A stretch of DNA of 64,000 bases, taken from Pinisolibacter aquiterrae (lineage in GTDB: Bacteria > Pseudomonadota > Alphaproteobacteria > Rhizobiales > Ancalomicrobiaceae). Made by a program: the position numbers and the translations under genes. The stretch's first letter is position 1. Each line of letters starts with the position of its first letter. The stretch covers positions 209,101-273,100 of the forward strand of contig NZ_JAFNIH010000035.1 in NCBI RefSeq assembly GCF_019160155.1. Direction: 5' to 3'. The notes under the pieces are model-generated. The model saw only the letters and a program-made list of their open reading frames with translations, did no database searches and was not told the origin of the DNA. Shown piece after piece: positions 17,587-25,326 of this stretch.

Positions 17587-19086
17587 ATGGACATCAAGAA
17601 TTATTCCTACACCGGCCTGAACGGATCCCTCGCCAATCGGCTGAGCGCGCAGCGCGCCCAGATGAGCGATCTGACCCAGCAGGAGGTCTCGCAGCTCAAG
17701 GCGCCGACCTACAAAGGGATCGAAAATCGCTCGCTGACCCTCGCGTTCCAGGCGAAGATCGCCCAGAACGAGAGCTATCAGTCGACGATCACGACGATCA
17801 ACACGCGCCTGTCGGTGCTCGGCAACAGCCTCGACGCGATGAGCACGGTGTCGCAGGACCTCTCCGGCGTCCTCGGGACCAACGGCTATCAGCTGACGTC
17901 CTCGGGGCAGACCTCCGAGCAGATCGTCGCCAAGAACGCGCTCGAGACCTACATCTCCACCCTCAACACCGACGTCGACGGGCAATTCGTCTTCGCCGGC
18001 AAGGCGAGCGACGTGAGCCCGGTGGTCGACCTGACCACCATGCTCGAGGGCAACGGCGTCCAGGCGGGCTACAAGACGGTCGCGGCGCAGCGCCTTCAGG
18101 CCGATCTCGGCTCGGACGGGCTCGGCCGGCTCGATCTCACCTCGTCCGGCTCCGATGTGACCCTGGCGGAGGACGGTTCGCACGTCTTCGGCATGAAGCT
18201 CACGGGCGTCACCTCGACGCTCTCCAACGTCACCACGACCGGCCCGTCGGGCACGCCCGCGTCGCTCTCGATCGACGTGACCGGCCAGCCGACCGCCGGC
18301 GAGGCGATGGACATCGAGCTGACGCTTCCCGACGGCACCACCACCAAAGTGACGCTGACCGCCGGGACCGAGGCCGATACCGCCAACGGCACCTTCGCCA
18401 TCGGCGCGACCACCGACGAGACGGCGGCGAACATCCAGGCGGCCCTGCAGGCGCAGCTCGAGACCACCGCGAAGACCGATCTCACCGCCGCCTCGGCGGA
18501 GGCGGCCGCGAACAATTTCTTCGATACCGCCGGCGGCGCCGCGCCGATGCGGGTCGACGGCCCGCCCTACGACACCGCGACCGAGCTCGTGGCCGGCACC
18601 GAGGCCGACACGGTCATGTGGTATCGCGGCACCAACGACGCCGAGACGCCGCGCGCCGACGCCCATGCCGAGGTCGAGGACGGGCTCACCGTGAACTACG
18701 GCGTGCGCGCCAACGAGGGGGCCTTCACCTCGCAGATCAAGCAGCTGGCGGTTCTCTCGACGATCGACGTCTCGGGCGGCACCGACACCGACCAGGCGCT
18801 GTTCGCCTCGGTCGTCGAGCGCACCAAGGGGCCGCTCGAGGCGACGACGGGCTCGGATTCGCTGCAGTCGGTCGCGGCCGAGATCGCCGGCGCGCAGAGC
18901 ACCGCCAAATCGGCGAACACGCGCATGACCGTCGCCAACAACACCTATCAGGCCGCCGTCGACGGCGCCCTCGGCATCGACGAGACCGAGGTGGCGGTGA
19001 AGATGACGACGCTCCAGACCCAGATCGAGGCGAGCTACAAGGCCTCCGCGATCCTCTACAAATTGACGCTGACCAACTATCTGTGA
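17587..19086 (+). CDS. flgL: hook-associated protein 3, FlgL
   Basis: 499 residues, longer than the 300-350 of enteric FlgL. The N-terminal flagellin-like helix (LNGSLANRLSAQRAQMSDLTQQEVSQLKAPTY is within residues 10-45) and the C-terminal MTTLQTQIEASYKASAILYKLTLTNYL helix are conserved. The extra length is a central region of about 170 residues with beta-rich, Thr-rich repeats similar to flagellin-IN segments (IELTLPDGTTTKVTLTAG). It forms the second junction ring between hook and filament and needs the FlgN-like chaperone encoded at 26114. Confidence 0.9.
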   Translation: MDIKNYSYTGLNGSLANRLSAQRAQMSDLTQQEVSQLKAPTYKGIENRSLTLAFQAKIAQNESYQSTITTINTRLSVLGNSLDAMSTVSQDLSGVLGTNGYQLTSSGQTSEQIVAKNALETYISTLNTDVDGQFVFAGKASDVSPVVDLTTMLEGNGVQAGYKTVAAQRLQADLGSDGLGRLDLTSSGSDVTLAEDGSHVFGMKLTGVTSTLSNVTTTGPSGTPASLSIDVTGQPTAGEAMDIELTLPDGTTTKVTLTAGTEADTANGTFAIGATTDETAANIQAALQAQLETTAKTDLTAASAEAAANNFFDTAGGAAPMRVDGPPYDTATELVAGTEADTVMWYRGTNDAETPRADAHAEVEDGLTVNYGVRANEGAFTSQIKQLAVLSTIDVSGGTDTDQALFASVVERTKGPLEATTGSDSLQSVAAEIAGAQSTAKSANTRMTVANNTYQAAVDGALGIDETEVAVKMTTLQTQIEASYKASAILYKLTLTNYL

Positions 19087-19118
19087 CGGTGGTCGGGGGG
19101 CGGTCCCTTCACTCTTCG

Positions 19119-19143
19119 TTAACCTTGTTTAACTAAGGGTCAA
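19119..19143 (+). promoter_or_regulatory. CtrA-like half-site array before a glycosyltransferase
   Basis: TTAA at 19119, TTAA at 19129 and TCAA at 19140 are spaced N6 and N7, close to the CtrA consensus TTAA-N7-TTAA with one mismatch. The array ends 20 bases before the start codon. It suggests cell-cycle or flagellar control of this glycosyltransferase; the evidence is only the motif. Confidence 0.4.
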
Positions 19144-19163
19144 CGAAAGAGGGAGAGCCGCCC

Positions 19164-19997
19164 ATGAAGGTGATCATCGCCACGCCGGTCTACGGCGACA
19201 CCATCTCGACCGGGTGTCACGTGTCGATCCTCGATACGATCCGCTTCTTCGCCCGCGAGTTTCCGCACATCGGCTTCACGACGCACGTGTTGTCGACGTC
19301 GTTCTTCCCGATGGCGCGCAACGTGCTCACCTCGAACTTTCTCGCCGACACGAGCGCCACGCACATTCTCTTCGTCGATCCCGACATGAGCTTCTCGCCG
19401 GAGCTGGTGGCCAAGATGCTGGCCTTCGGCAAGCCGGTGGTGGGGGTGATCTATCCGGAGAAGGCGGCCGATTTCGAGGCCTTCCGCGCCGCCATCCGGC
19501 GCTCGCCCAACACGCTCCAGGCGCAGATGCAGTCGGTGCGCTACGTCTTCGACGGCGACGCGATCGTCGGGCGCCCGGCCAAGGACGGCAAGAAGGAGAT
19601 CGAGGTCGTCGACGGCTTCGTGCGGGTGACGCGGGCCGGCACCGGGATGCTCCTGGTGGCGCGCGAGGCCTTCGACCGGATGCGCGAACGGATGCCGGAG
19701 CTGTGGGTCGCCGAGCCGCAGGATTGGCTGGTGAAGATGGGTCTCGGCGCGGGAGCCGGCTATCTCCAGTGTTTCGACATGGTGCCGGGCGACGACGGCT
19801 CGCACACCGGCTCGGACGTGGCCTTCTCCGATCGCTGGGTGAAGGGGTGTGGCGGAGAGATCTGGTCCTGCGTCGACGAGGCGATCATTCGGCTCGGCGC
19901 GCAGAACTACGTCGGTCACTTCCTCACCCACGTCCAGGCCAACTGCGACGACATGCGCGTGATCGCCCTTTCGACGAGCGCCGAGCCGGTCGCGTGA
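19164..19997 (+). CDS. GT-A glycosyltransferase, flagellin-linked paralogue 1
   Basis: 277 residues, cytoplasmic. It begins MKVIIATPVYGDTISTG, has a conserved ARN (PMARNVLTSNFL), the metal-binding HILFVDPDMSFSPELV near residue 73, and the late acceptor-site motif SDVAFSDRW near residue 215. These motifs align with the proteins at 20023 and 25327, which define a small GT2-like family. The gene follows flgL by 77 bp and precedes its own paralogue by 25 bp. Its place beside flagellins and the CtrA-like array suggests a role in flagellin or surface glycosylation; no substrate can be read. Confidence 0.75.
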   Translation: MKVIIATPVYGDTISTGCHVSILDTIRFFAREFPHIGFTTHVLSTSFFPMARNVLTSNFLADTSATHILFVDPDMSFSPELVAKMLAFGKPVVGVIYPEKAADFEAFRAAIRRSPNTLQAQMQSVRYVFDGDAIVGRPAKDGKKEIEVVDGFVRVTRAGTGMLLVAREAFDRMRERMPELWVAEPQDWLVKMGLGAGAGYLQCFDMVPGDDGSHTGSDVAFSDRWVKGCGGEIWSCVDEAIIRLGAQNYVGHFLTHVQANCDDMRVIALSTSAEPVA

Positions 19998-20022
19998 GGC
20001 CGACCGCGAGGGGAGGGCGGCG

Positions 20023-20889
20023 ATGACCACCAAGATCCTGATCGCGACGCCGGCCTACGGCGACAAGGTGCACGTCGGCTATCACGAATCGATCGCCGGC
20101 CTCGTCTCCGCCTTCGCGCGGGGCGCCCCCGACGTGATCTTCGAGCAGAAGGTGATCAACGTCCCGGTGCTCGCGACCGCGCGCAACATCCTGGCGAGCA
20201 TCGTCATCGACGATCCGAGCTACAGCCATCTCCTCTTCGTCGACGCCGACATGGCCTTCTCGCCGTCGCTGATCGCCAAGATGCTGAAGGCCGGCCGTCC
20301 CTTCGTCGCCTCGGTCTATCCGGAAAAGCTGACGCATTGGAAGGAACTCGGCGAGGAACTGGCCAAGGATCGCATGGCGACGATGCGGGCCCGTCTCGTC
20401 ACCTCCACCTATGTCTGCGGCAAGGAGTTGTGGGAGGAGCTGCACCCCTCGGGGCGGCGGGTCATCCGTATGGTCGACGGGTTCGCGCGCATGGGGTTGG
20501 TCGGGACCGGGGTGATGCTGGTCTCGCGCGCGGCGCTGCTGGCGATCCGCGACGACAATCCCTCACTCTGGGTCGAGGAGCCGGCGGCGGAGGTGCGCGC
20601 CTGGGGGCTCACCCAGGGCGGGCTGCTGCGCTGCTTCGACACGTTCGTCAACGAGGGCGGCTATCTGGTGGGCGAGGACATCGCCTTCTGTCACCGCTGG
20701 CGGCGCACCGGCGGCGAGATCTGGGCGGCGATGGACGAGGCGATCGTCCATTCCGGCGTGGCGCGCTTCATGGGGCACGCGCTGATCGCGCTGAAGAGCG
20801 ATCCGAAGGTGCGGGTCAAGGGCGTCGCCAAGCGGTCGCGCGGGCGCGACGATCGTTGGTTCGTACGGGTGCTCGCCGCGAAGGCGTGA
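20023..20889 (+). CDS. GT-A glycosyltransferase, flagellin-linked paralogue 2
   Basis: 288 residues with the same motif order as the upstream gene: KILIATPAYGDKVHVGYHES, ATARNILASIV, HLLFVDADMAFSPSLIAKM and GEDIAFCHRW. Good AGGGCGGCG ribosome-binding sequence precedes the ATG. The C-terminus is basic (VRVKGVAKRSRGRDD). It is co-transcribed with paralogue 1, and a strong hairpin ends the transcript before the convergent flagellin gene. Tandem duplication with divergence is the simplest origin. Confidence 0.75.
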   Translation: MTTKILIATPAYGDKVHVGYHESIAGLVSAFARGAPDVIFEQKVINVPVLATARNILASIVIDDPSYSHLLFVDADMAFSPSLIAKMLKAGRPFVASVYPEKLTHWKELGEELAKDRMATMRARLVTSTYVCGKELWEELHPSGRRVIRMVDGFARMGLVGTGVMLVSRAALLAIRDDNPSLWVEEPAAEVRAWGLTQGGLLRCFDTFVNEGGYLVGEDIAFCHRWRRTGGEIWAAMDEAIVHSGVARFMGHALIALKSDPKVRVKGVAKRSRGRDDRWFVRVLAAKA

Positions 20890-20965
20890 GACGGAGCGCC
20901 GGAGCGCCTCTCCCGCCGATCGATGCCATCGGCCGTCCGAGAGCACGGGTCTTCCGAAACGCGAA

Positions 20966-20995
20966 GAGGCGGCGGGGCCTCGGCCCCGCCGCCTC
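20966..20995. terminator. bidirectional terminator between glycosyltransferase and flagellin
   Basis: A perfect 13-bp stem (GAGGCGGCGGGGC with its complement) surrounds the loop CTCG at 20979-20982. It lies between two convergent stops (20889 and 21017) and should end both transcripts, especially the abundant flagellin mRNA. The T-tract is poor on either side. Confidence 0.75.
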
Positions 20996-21016
20996 TCGTT
21001 CGCGTCGCGACTGCGA

Positions 21017-22192
21017 TCAGAACAGCGACAGCACGCTCTGGTCGGCCTGGTTGGCCAGCGACAGGGCCTTGGTCGACAGGCTCTGACGGGTCTGGAGGGC
21101 CAGCAGGTTCGCGGATTCCGCGTTGGTGTCGGCAGCCACGAGGCCGTCGGCGCCGGTGGTCAGGGTCGACACCATGTTGTTGGTGAAGTCCTGGCGCGCC
21201 TGAACCATCGACAGGTTCGAACCGAAGGTCGACGATTGGGTCCGCAGATCGGTCAGAGCCGAGGTCAGCGTGTCGAGGACCTTGTTCACCTGCTTGTTGG
21301 TCTGGAAGCCACCTTCGCTCTCCTGGTCGAGGCCGAGGCCCGACGAGTTGAAGACCGTGCCGGAGATCGTCATCGTGGACTGATCCTTGCCGGTCTTCTC
21401 GTTGAAGGTGGTGGTCAGATCGTTGCCCATCAGCAGGTTGATGCCGTTGTAGCCGGAGTCCTTCGCCATCTGGTCGATCTGGACCAGGATGTCGTTGAAC
21501 TGCTGGCGGAACGAGTCGCGGGTCTCGGAGGTCTCGGCGGTGTCGGAGGACGCCGTGGTCGAGAAGCCGAGCGACGTGATCGAGGCGGCCGAGCCGGTGA
21601 TGGACAGATCCTCGCCGCCGGTCTCTTCGATCGAGATCGCGCCGTTGTCGTCGATGACGGCGGAGACGTCGAGCGAGGAGGCGTTGATCGCCTTGAGGAG
21701 CGAGCCGACGGTGTCGTATTCGCCCGAGCCGGTGCCGATGGTGAAGGTCTTCACCGAGGTGCCGGTGGTCGAGTTGCCGGTGGTGATGGTGATGTCGGTG
21801 CCGTCCGCGACGCCGAGATCGGTCACCATGCTCTTCGACTTGGTCAGATCCTCGACCGAGCCGGTCACGATCGCGTCGGTCTCGCTGTCGGCGGTCTGCA
21901 GGGCCTGCTTGGCGGCCGACTGCGCGTCCTTGACGAGCGAGGTGATCGACGTGATGCCGTTCGACGCGGCCTGCAACGTCTGGATGGAGTTGGAGATGCC
22001 ATCCATGAGGTTGGTCAGGTCGCCGGCACGATCGTTCAGCGAGGCGGAGGTGAAGAAGTTGACCGGGTTGTCGAGCGCCGAGTTGACCTTCTTGCCGGTG
22101 GCCAGACGGCTCTCGGTCATCGTCTGCTGCGACTTGATGGACTGCAGCGAGTTGAGGTTCTGACGGACGCCGGTCGAAAGGATAGCGGACAT
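21017..22192 (-). CDS. fliC: flagellin (copy 1)
   Basis: 391 residues from the ATG at 22192; five further in-frame codons upstream begin at another ATG, but copy 2 aligns from here. The N-terminal D0/D1 helix (STGVRQNLNSLQSIKSQQTMTESRLATGKKVNSALDNP lies in residues 6-43) and the C-terminal SANLLALQTRQSLSTKALSLANQ helix are typical. The middle holds a flagellin-IN-like beta segment (TGTSVKTFTIGTGSGEY). It is convergent with the glycosyltransferase pair and divergent from copy 2. The leader has a hairpin that traps an AGGAG sequence, a possible FlbT target. Confidence 0.95.
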   Translation of the reverse strand: MSAILSTGVRQNLNSLQSIKSQQTMTESRLATGKKVNSALDNPVNFFTSASLNDRAGDLTNLMDGISNSIQTLQAASNGITSITSLVKDAQSAAKQALQTADSETDAIVTGSVEDLTKSKSMVTDLGVADGTDITITTGNSTTGTSVKTFTIGTGSGEYDTVGSLLKAINASSLDVSAVIDDNGAISIEETGGEDLSITGSAASITSLGFSTTASSDTAETSETRDSFRQQFNDILVQIDQMAKDSGYNGINLLMGNDLTTTFNEKTGKDQSTMTISGTVFNSSGLGLDQESEGGFQTNKQVNKVLDTLTSALTDLRTQSSTFGSNLSMVQARQDFTNNMVSTLTTGADGLVAADTNAESANLLALQTRQSLSTKALSLANQADQSVLSLF

Positions 22193-22225
22193 GATACTCA
22201 ATCCCATTCTTGGGGGTGTGAACGC

Positions 22226-22242
22226 CTCCTCGTTCTGAGGAG
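22226..22242 (-). promoter_or_regulatory. hairpin in the flagellin copy 1 leader
   Basis: In the transcript, CUCCUC pairs with GAGGAG around the loop AGAAC, closing about 34 bases before the start codon. The right arm contains a Shine-Dalgarno-like GAGGAGG. In Caulobacter FlbT acts on the fljK mRNA leader; this hairpin is a candidate for similar control. Confidence 0.45.
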
Positions 22243-22337
22243 TGCGGCGATCATGTCGGCGGGAAGTTTCGCACGGGTTAAGTTCGAGGCTCGAATTCTC
22301 ACGAGCGAGATTTCGGGACGAATGCTTGGAATTATGC

Positions 22338-22352
22338 TTAACGAATACCTAA
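22338..22352 (-). promoter_or_regulatory. CtrA-like box upstream of flagellin copy 1
   Basis: On the minus strand TTAG-N7-TTAA, one mismatch from the CtrA consensus. It lies 146 bases before the flagellin start, in a relatively AT-rich stretch. It is weaker than the box before copy 2. Confidence 0.4.
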
Positions 22353-22466
22353 GTGTGTGAATTCACTCGAAGATTGCATCGGGCTTCGACTTCCACCGAC
22401 CCAGGCGCGCGGGGGTGATTCGCCCGGTCGCGGGGCCTCCCGCGCGGTGCGCGAACTCGAACCGAT

Positions 22467-22796
22467 TCAAGCGAAGACGTCGGTTCTCGACCGATCGGCG
22501 GCATCGACCTTGACGACGTCGATCATCGCGTGGGCGAGGCGCAGATAGGCCTCGGTCGGGTTCTGCGCGACGACGTCTCCGGTGTCGACGTCGATGGTCC
22601 GCACGACGGTGAAGCCCGCGTCGTCGAAAATGATCTTGTTGGCGGTCGGGATCTCGCGTGGCGAATTGTCCCGACGCGTGGCGTCGGTGCTCGCGTTGGT
22701 CGCGGAGCGGGGCGCGGGGGATGCTTCCGCCGCGCTTCTCTGGTGTCTTTCGCCGGTCGGCGGGAACGCCGACACCTGGGCGATACTCATGTTCAT
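22467..22796 (-). CDS. FlaG-like small flagellar protein
   Basis: About 109 residues; ATGs at 22805, 22796 and 22790 are all possible, and 22796 is chosen for its spacing to AAGAGG. The N-terminal 50 residues are Ser/Ala/Arg-rich and disordered. The C-terminal part (AGFTVVRTIDVDTGDVVAQNPTEAYLRLAHAM) resembles FlaG, whose core reads V-x-D-x-x-T-G-E-V-I-x-Q-x-P-x-E. FlaG affects filament length in other bacteria. It sits between the two divergent flagellin genes, on the copy 1 strand but upstream of its promoter region. Identification rests on the short motif and the context. Confidence 0.6.
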   Translation of the reverse strand: MNMSIAQVSAFPPTGERHQRSAAEASPAPRSATNASTDATRRDNSPREIPTANKIIFDDAGFTVVRTIDVDTGDVVAQNPTEAYLRLAHAMIDVVKVDAADRSRTDVFA

Positions 22797-23012
22797 GGCC
22801 TGCATCGCCTCTTCAATGCAAAGATGCCACGATCGATACCATCCATCCGTGTCTTCACTATTTCACTCAACATCGCGAATCGATTCAAAGTCGATCGAGT
22901 GTTTCATCAACCCGAGGTGGCGACGTCCGGAAGGGGGTGGAATGAGGACATCACCTTACGGCATAGAGTATTTCGGGCGAGATCGACGGTCGCGAACCGA
23001 GGGCGCGCAGCA

Positions 23013-23027
23013 TTAAACCGCTGTTAA
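23013..23027 (+). promoter_or_regulatory. CtrA box upstream of flagellin copy 2
   Basis: TTAA-ACCGCTG-TTAA matches the CtrA consensus TTAA-N7-TTAA perfectly. It lies 65 bases before the flagellin start codon. A further GTTAA follows at 23039. A short hairpin (GGGAA 23062-23066 with TTCCC 23074-23078) is in the leader. Confidence 0.65.
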
Positions 23028-23091
23028 CCCTAATCGGCGTTAATCATGACAACGCAGCTTTGGGAAGCCATCGTTCCCCACGGAGTCCGCC

Positions 23092-24276
23092 ATGTCCACA
23101 AGTCCGATTCTCTCGACCGGTGTTCGTCAGAACCTCAACTCGCTGCAGTCGATCAAGACGAACCAGACCATGACCGAGAGCCGTCTGGCCACCGGCAAGA
23201 AGGTCAACACCGCACTCGACAACCCGGTCAACTATTTCACCTCCGCCTCGCTCAACGATCGCGCCGGTGATCTGACCAATCTTCTCGACGGCGTGGCGAA
23301 TTCGATCCAGACGCTTCAGGCGGCCTCGAACGGCATCGAGTCGATCACCTCGCTGGTGAAGGACGCGCAGTCGGCCGCCAAGCAGGCGCTGCAGACCGCC
23401 GACAGCGAGACCGACGCGATCGTCACCGGCTCGGTCGAGGATCTGACCAAGGCCAAGAATCTGGTGACCGACCTCGGCGTCGCCGACGGCACCGACTTCA
23501 CCATCACCACCGGCAATTCCTTGACCGGCACCTCGGTGAAGACCTTCACCATCGGCACCGGCTCGGGCGAATATGCCACCGTCGGCGCGTTGCTGAAGGC
23601 GATCAACGCCTCCTCGCTCGACGTCTCCGCCGTCATCGACGACAACGGCGCCATCGAGATCGAAGAGACCGGCGGCGAAGATCTGTCCATCATCGGCTCG
23701 GCCGCGACGATCACGGCGCTCGGCTTCTCGACCACGGCGTCGTCCGACACCGCCGAGACCTCCGAGACTCGCGACGCCTATCGCCAGCAGTTCAACGACA
23801 TCCTCGGCCAGATCGACCAGATGGCGAAGGACTCCGGCTACAACGGCATCAACCTCTTGATGGGCAACGACCTCACGACGATCCTGAACGAGAAGACCGG
23901 CTCGGATCAGTCGAAGATGGTCATCAACGGTACGGTCTTCAACTCGTCGGGTCTCGGTCTCGATACCGAGAACGAGGGCGGATTCCAGACCAACAAGCAG
24001 GTCAACAAGATCCTCGACACCTTGTCCTCGGCGCTGATGACGCTTCGAACGCAGTCGTCGACCTTCGGTTCGAACCTCGCCATCGTCCAGGCACGACAGG
24101 ACTTCACCAACAACATGGTGTCGACCCTGACGACCGGCGCCGACGGGCTCGTGGCCGCCGACACCAATTCGGAATCCGCCAATCTGCTGGCGCTCCAGAC
24201 CCGACAGAGCCTGTCGACCAAGGCCCTGTCGCTGGCCAACCAGGCCGATCAGAGCGTGCTGCAGCTGTTCGGCTGA
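23092..24276 (+). CDS. fliC: flagellin (copy 2)
   Basis: 394 residues, three longer than copy 1 (SPILSTGVRQNLNSLQSIKT after the first residues). Most differences from copy 1 are conservative and scattered through the central domain (DITITTGNSTTG against DFTITTGNSLTG). The D0/D1 helices are nearly identical, so the two should co-polymerise. The intact coding frame and a perfect CtrA box suggest it is expressed. The downstream gene is flbT, which regulates flagellin translation. Confidence 0.95.
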   Translation: MSTSPILSTGVRQNLNSLQSIKTNQTMTESRLATGKKVNTALDNPVNYFTSASLNDRAGDLTNLLDGVANSIQTLQAASNGIESITSLVKDAQSAAKQALQTADSETDAIVTGSVEDLTKAKNLVTDLGVADGTDFTITTGNSLTGTSVKTFTIGTGSGEYATVGALLKAINASSLDVSAVIDDNGAIEIEETGGEDLSIIGSAATITALGFSTTASSDTAETSETRDAYRQQFNDILGQIDQMAKDSGYNGINLLMGNDLTTILNEKTGSDQSKMVINGTVFNSSGLGLDTENEGGFQTNKQVNKILDTLSSALMTLRTQSSTFGSNLAIVQARQDFTNNMVSTLTTGADGLVAADTNSESANLLALQTRQSLSTKALSLANQADQSVLQLFG

Positions 24277-24422
24277 GGCCGAACCACACGGAAGAGACGA
24301 GGGCCTCTCGGTGGGCGGGCGCGACGACCTCGCGTCCGCTTCGCCGTATCCGGGCCGAGCCTCGTCGCCTTGGGGCGAACCGCACGCGGAGCGGGGCTTC
24401 CGCAACAGTCGAGGAGAGGGCG

Positions 24423-24806
24423 ATGACGCTCAAGGTGGAGATCAAGCCGGGCGAGCGCATCATCATCGGCGAGAGCCTGATCACCAACGGTGGTGGTCGG
24501 GCCAAGCTCTTCATCGAGGGCGATGCGCCGATCCTGCGCGAAAAAGACGTGTTGCCTGCGCGTCAGGCGGACACGCCGGCAAAGCTGGTCTATCTGGCCG
24601 TGCAGCTGATCTATCTGAAACGCGGAGACGAAACCGTCTTAGAGGAGTACCGAGCCTTGGCGAAGGACTTCGGAGAGGCCGCGCCGGGCGCTCGTGACAT
24701 TCTCGATGCGATCGATAACTGCCTATTAATCGGCGATTTCTATAAAGGGATCAAACAGGCGAAGCGTCTGATCGAATACGAGGAGCAGCGGATCCATCAT
24801 GTATAA
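24423..24806 (+). CDS. flbT: flagellin post-transcriptional regulator FlbT
   Basis: 127 residues with the family features: MTLKVEIKPGERIIIGESLITNGG at the start (beta-rich RNA-binding-like fold) and the C-terminal helix IDNCLLIGDFYKGIKQAKRLIEYEE. In Caulobacter FlbT binds flagellin mRNA leaders and promotes decay when the hook is incomplete; in other alphaproteobacteria it is a positive factor. A GAGGAGAGG sequence precedes the ATG. It overlaps flaF by 8 bp, so the two are translated together. Confidence 0.95.
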   Translation: MTLKVEIKPGERIIIGESLITNGGGRAKLFIEGDAPILREKDVLPARQADTPAKLVYLAVQLIYLKRGDETVLEEYRALAKDFGEAAPGARDILDAIDNCLLIGDFYKGIKQAKRLIEYEEQRIHHV

Positions 24807-25164
24807 CAATCATGCCGCACGTGCCTATCAGCAGACCCGGCGCGCCGTGGTCACCGGACGCGATCTGGAATCGATGCTTCTCCTCAAGGCCGCCGCTCAG
24901 CTCCAGGCGGTTCGTGATCATTGGGACACCCGTCGGGACGAACTTCTCAACGCCCTGACCTACAATCGCAAGCTCTGGACCGTGCTGATCGATCTCATCC
25001 TGCGCCCGAGCAATCCGCTGCCGCAGGAAGACAAGAACAACCTGTTCAACATCTCGATCTTCATCTTCAAGCACACGATCGAGGTTCAGGCCGATCCGTC
25101 GCCGGAGGGGATCGCGCCCTTGGTCGACATCAACCGGGCGATCGCCGAAGGGCTGCGCTCCTGA
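24799..25164 (+). CDS. flaF: flagellin regulator FlaF
   Basis: 121 residues, all helical: AARAYQQTRRAVVTGRDLESMLLLKAAAQL, then LLNALTYNRKLWTVLIDLILRPSNPLP and NLFNISIFIFKHTIEV, which are the conserved FlaF blocks. FlaF is a secretion chaperone or activator of flagellin and works against FlbT. It starts inside the last codons of flbT. A strong hairpin 27 bp after the stop closes the operon. Confidence 0.95.
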   Translation: MYNNHAARAYQQTRRAVVTGRDLESMLLLKAAAQLQAVRDHWDTRRDELLNALTYNRKLWTVLIDLILRPSNPLPQEDKNNLFNISIFIFKHTIEVQADPSPEGIAPLVDINRAIAEGLRS

Positions 25165-25190
25165 GCGACCCGGAATGTCTGCCTCATGCA

Positions 25191-25213
25191 ACGGCCGCCC
25201 CTCGGGCGGCCGT
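25191..25213 (+). terminator. terminator of the flbT-flaF operon
   Basis: ACGGCCGCCC at 25191-25200 pairs perfectly with GGGCGGCCGT at 25204-25213 around the loop CTC. The following bases CGTCGTTCGT are only moderately T-rich. Confidence 0.7.
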
Positions 25214-25326
25214 CGTCGTTCGTGGGGGGGGGCGCGCATCTCTGGGGTGTGGGGCGTTCGTGAACGGCGGTGAGGCTTCGGCCCGGCGTGTCGTTCCCGG
25301 CCTCTGGGGCGCCGTCGACGGCTTGC

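Larger units (their letters stand above)
21017..24276. repeat. inverted pair of near-identical flagellin genes
   Basis: Copy 1 (21017-22192, minus) and copy 2 (23092-24276, plus) encode closely similar proteins in opposite orientation, with long identical stretches such as DAQSAAKQALQTADSETD. They form two 1.2-kb inverted arms around a 0.9-kb spacer that holds both promoters and a FlaG-like gene. Such arms can recombine or convert each other. Confidence 0.8.

Noticed and set aside
22250..22290. A possible sigma-28 promoter (TAAC then GCCGACAT) before flagellin copy 1
   Set aside because: The spacer is 16 rather than 15 bases with mismatches in both boxes, and a sigma-28 factor is often lacking in such organisms.
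22799..22835. TGGCATCTTTGCA on the minus strand before the FlaG-like gene as a sigma-54 site
   Set aside because: GG to GC spacing is N7, too short for -24/-12 recognition.
23044..24405. A long frame antisense to flagellin copy 2
   Set aside because: A similar antisense frame exists over copy 1, as expected from base composition of the true gene; it is Val/Gly/Arg-rich with no family features.
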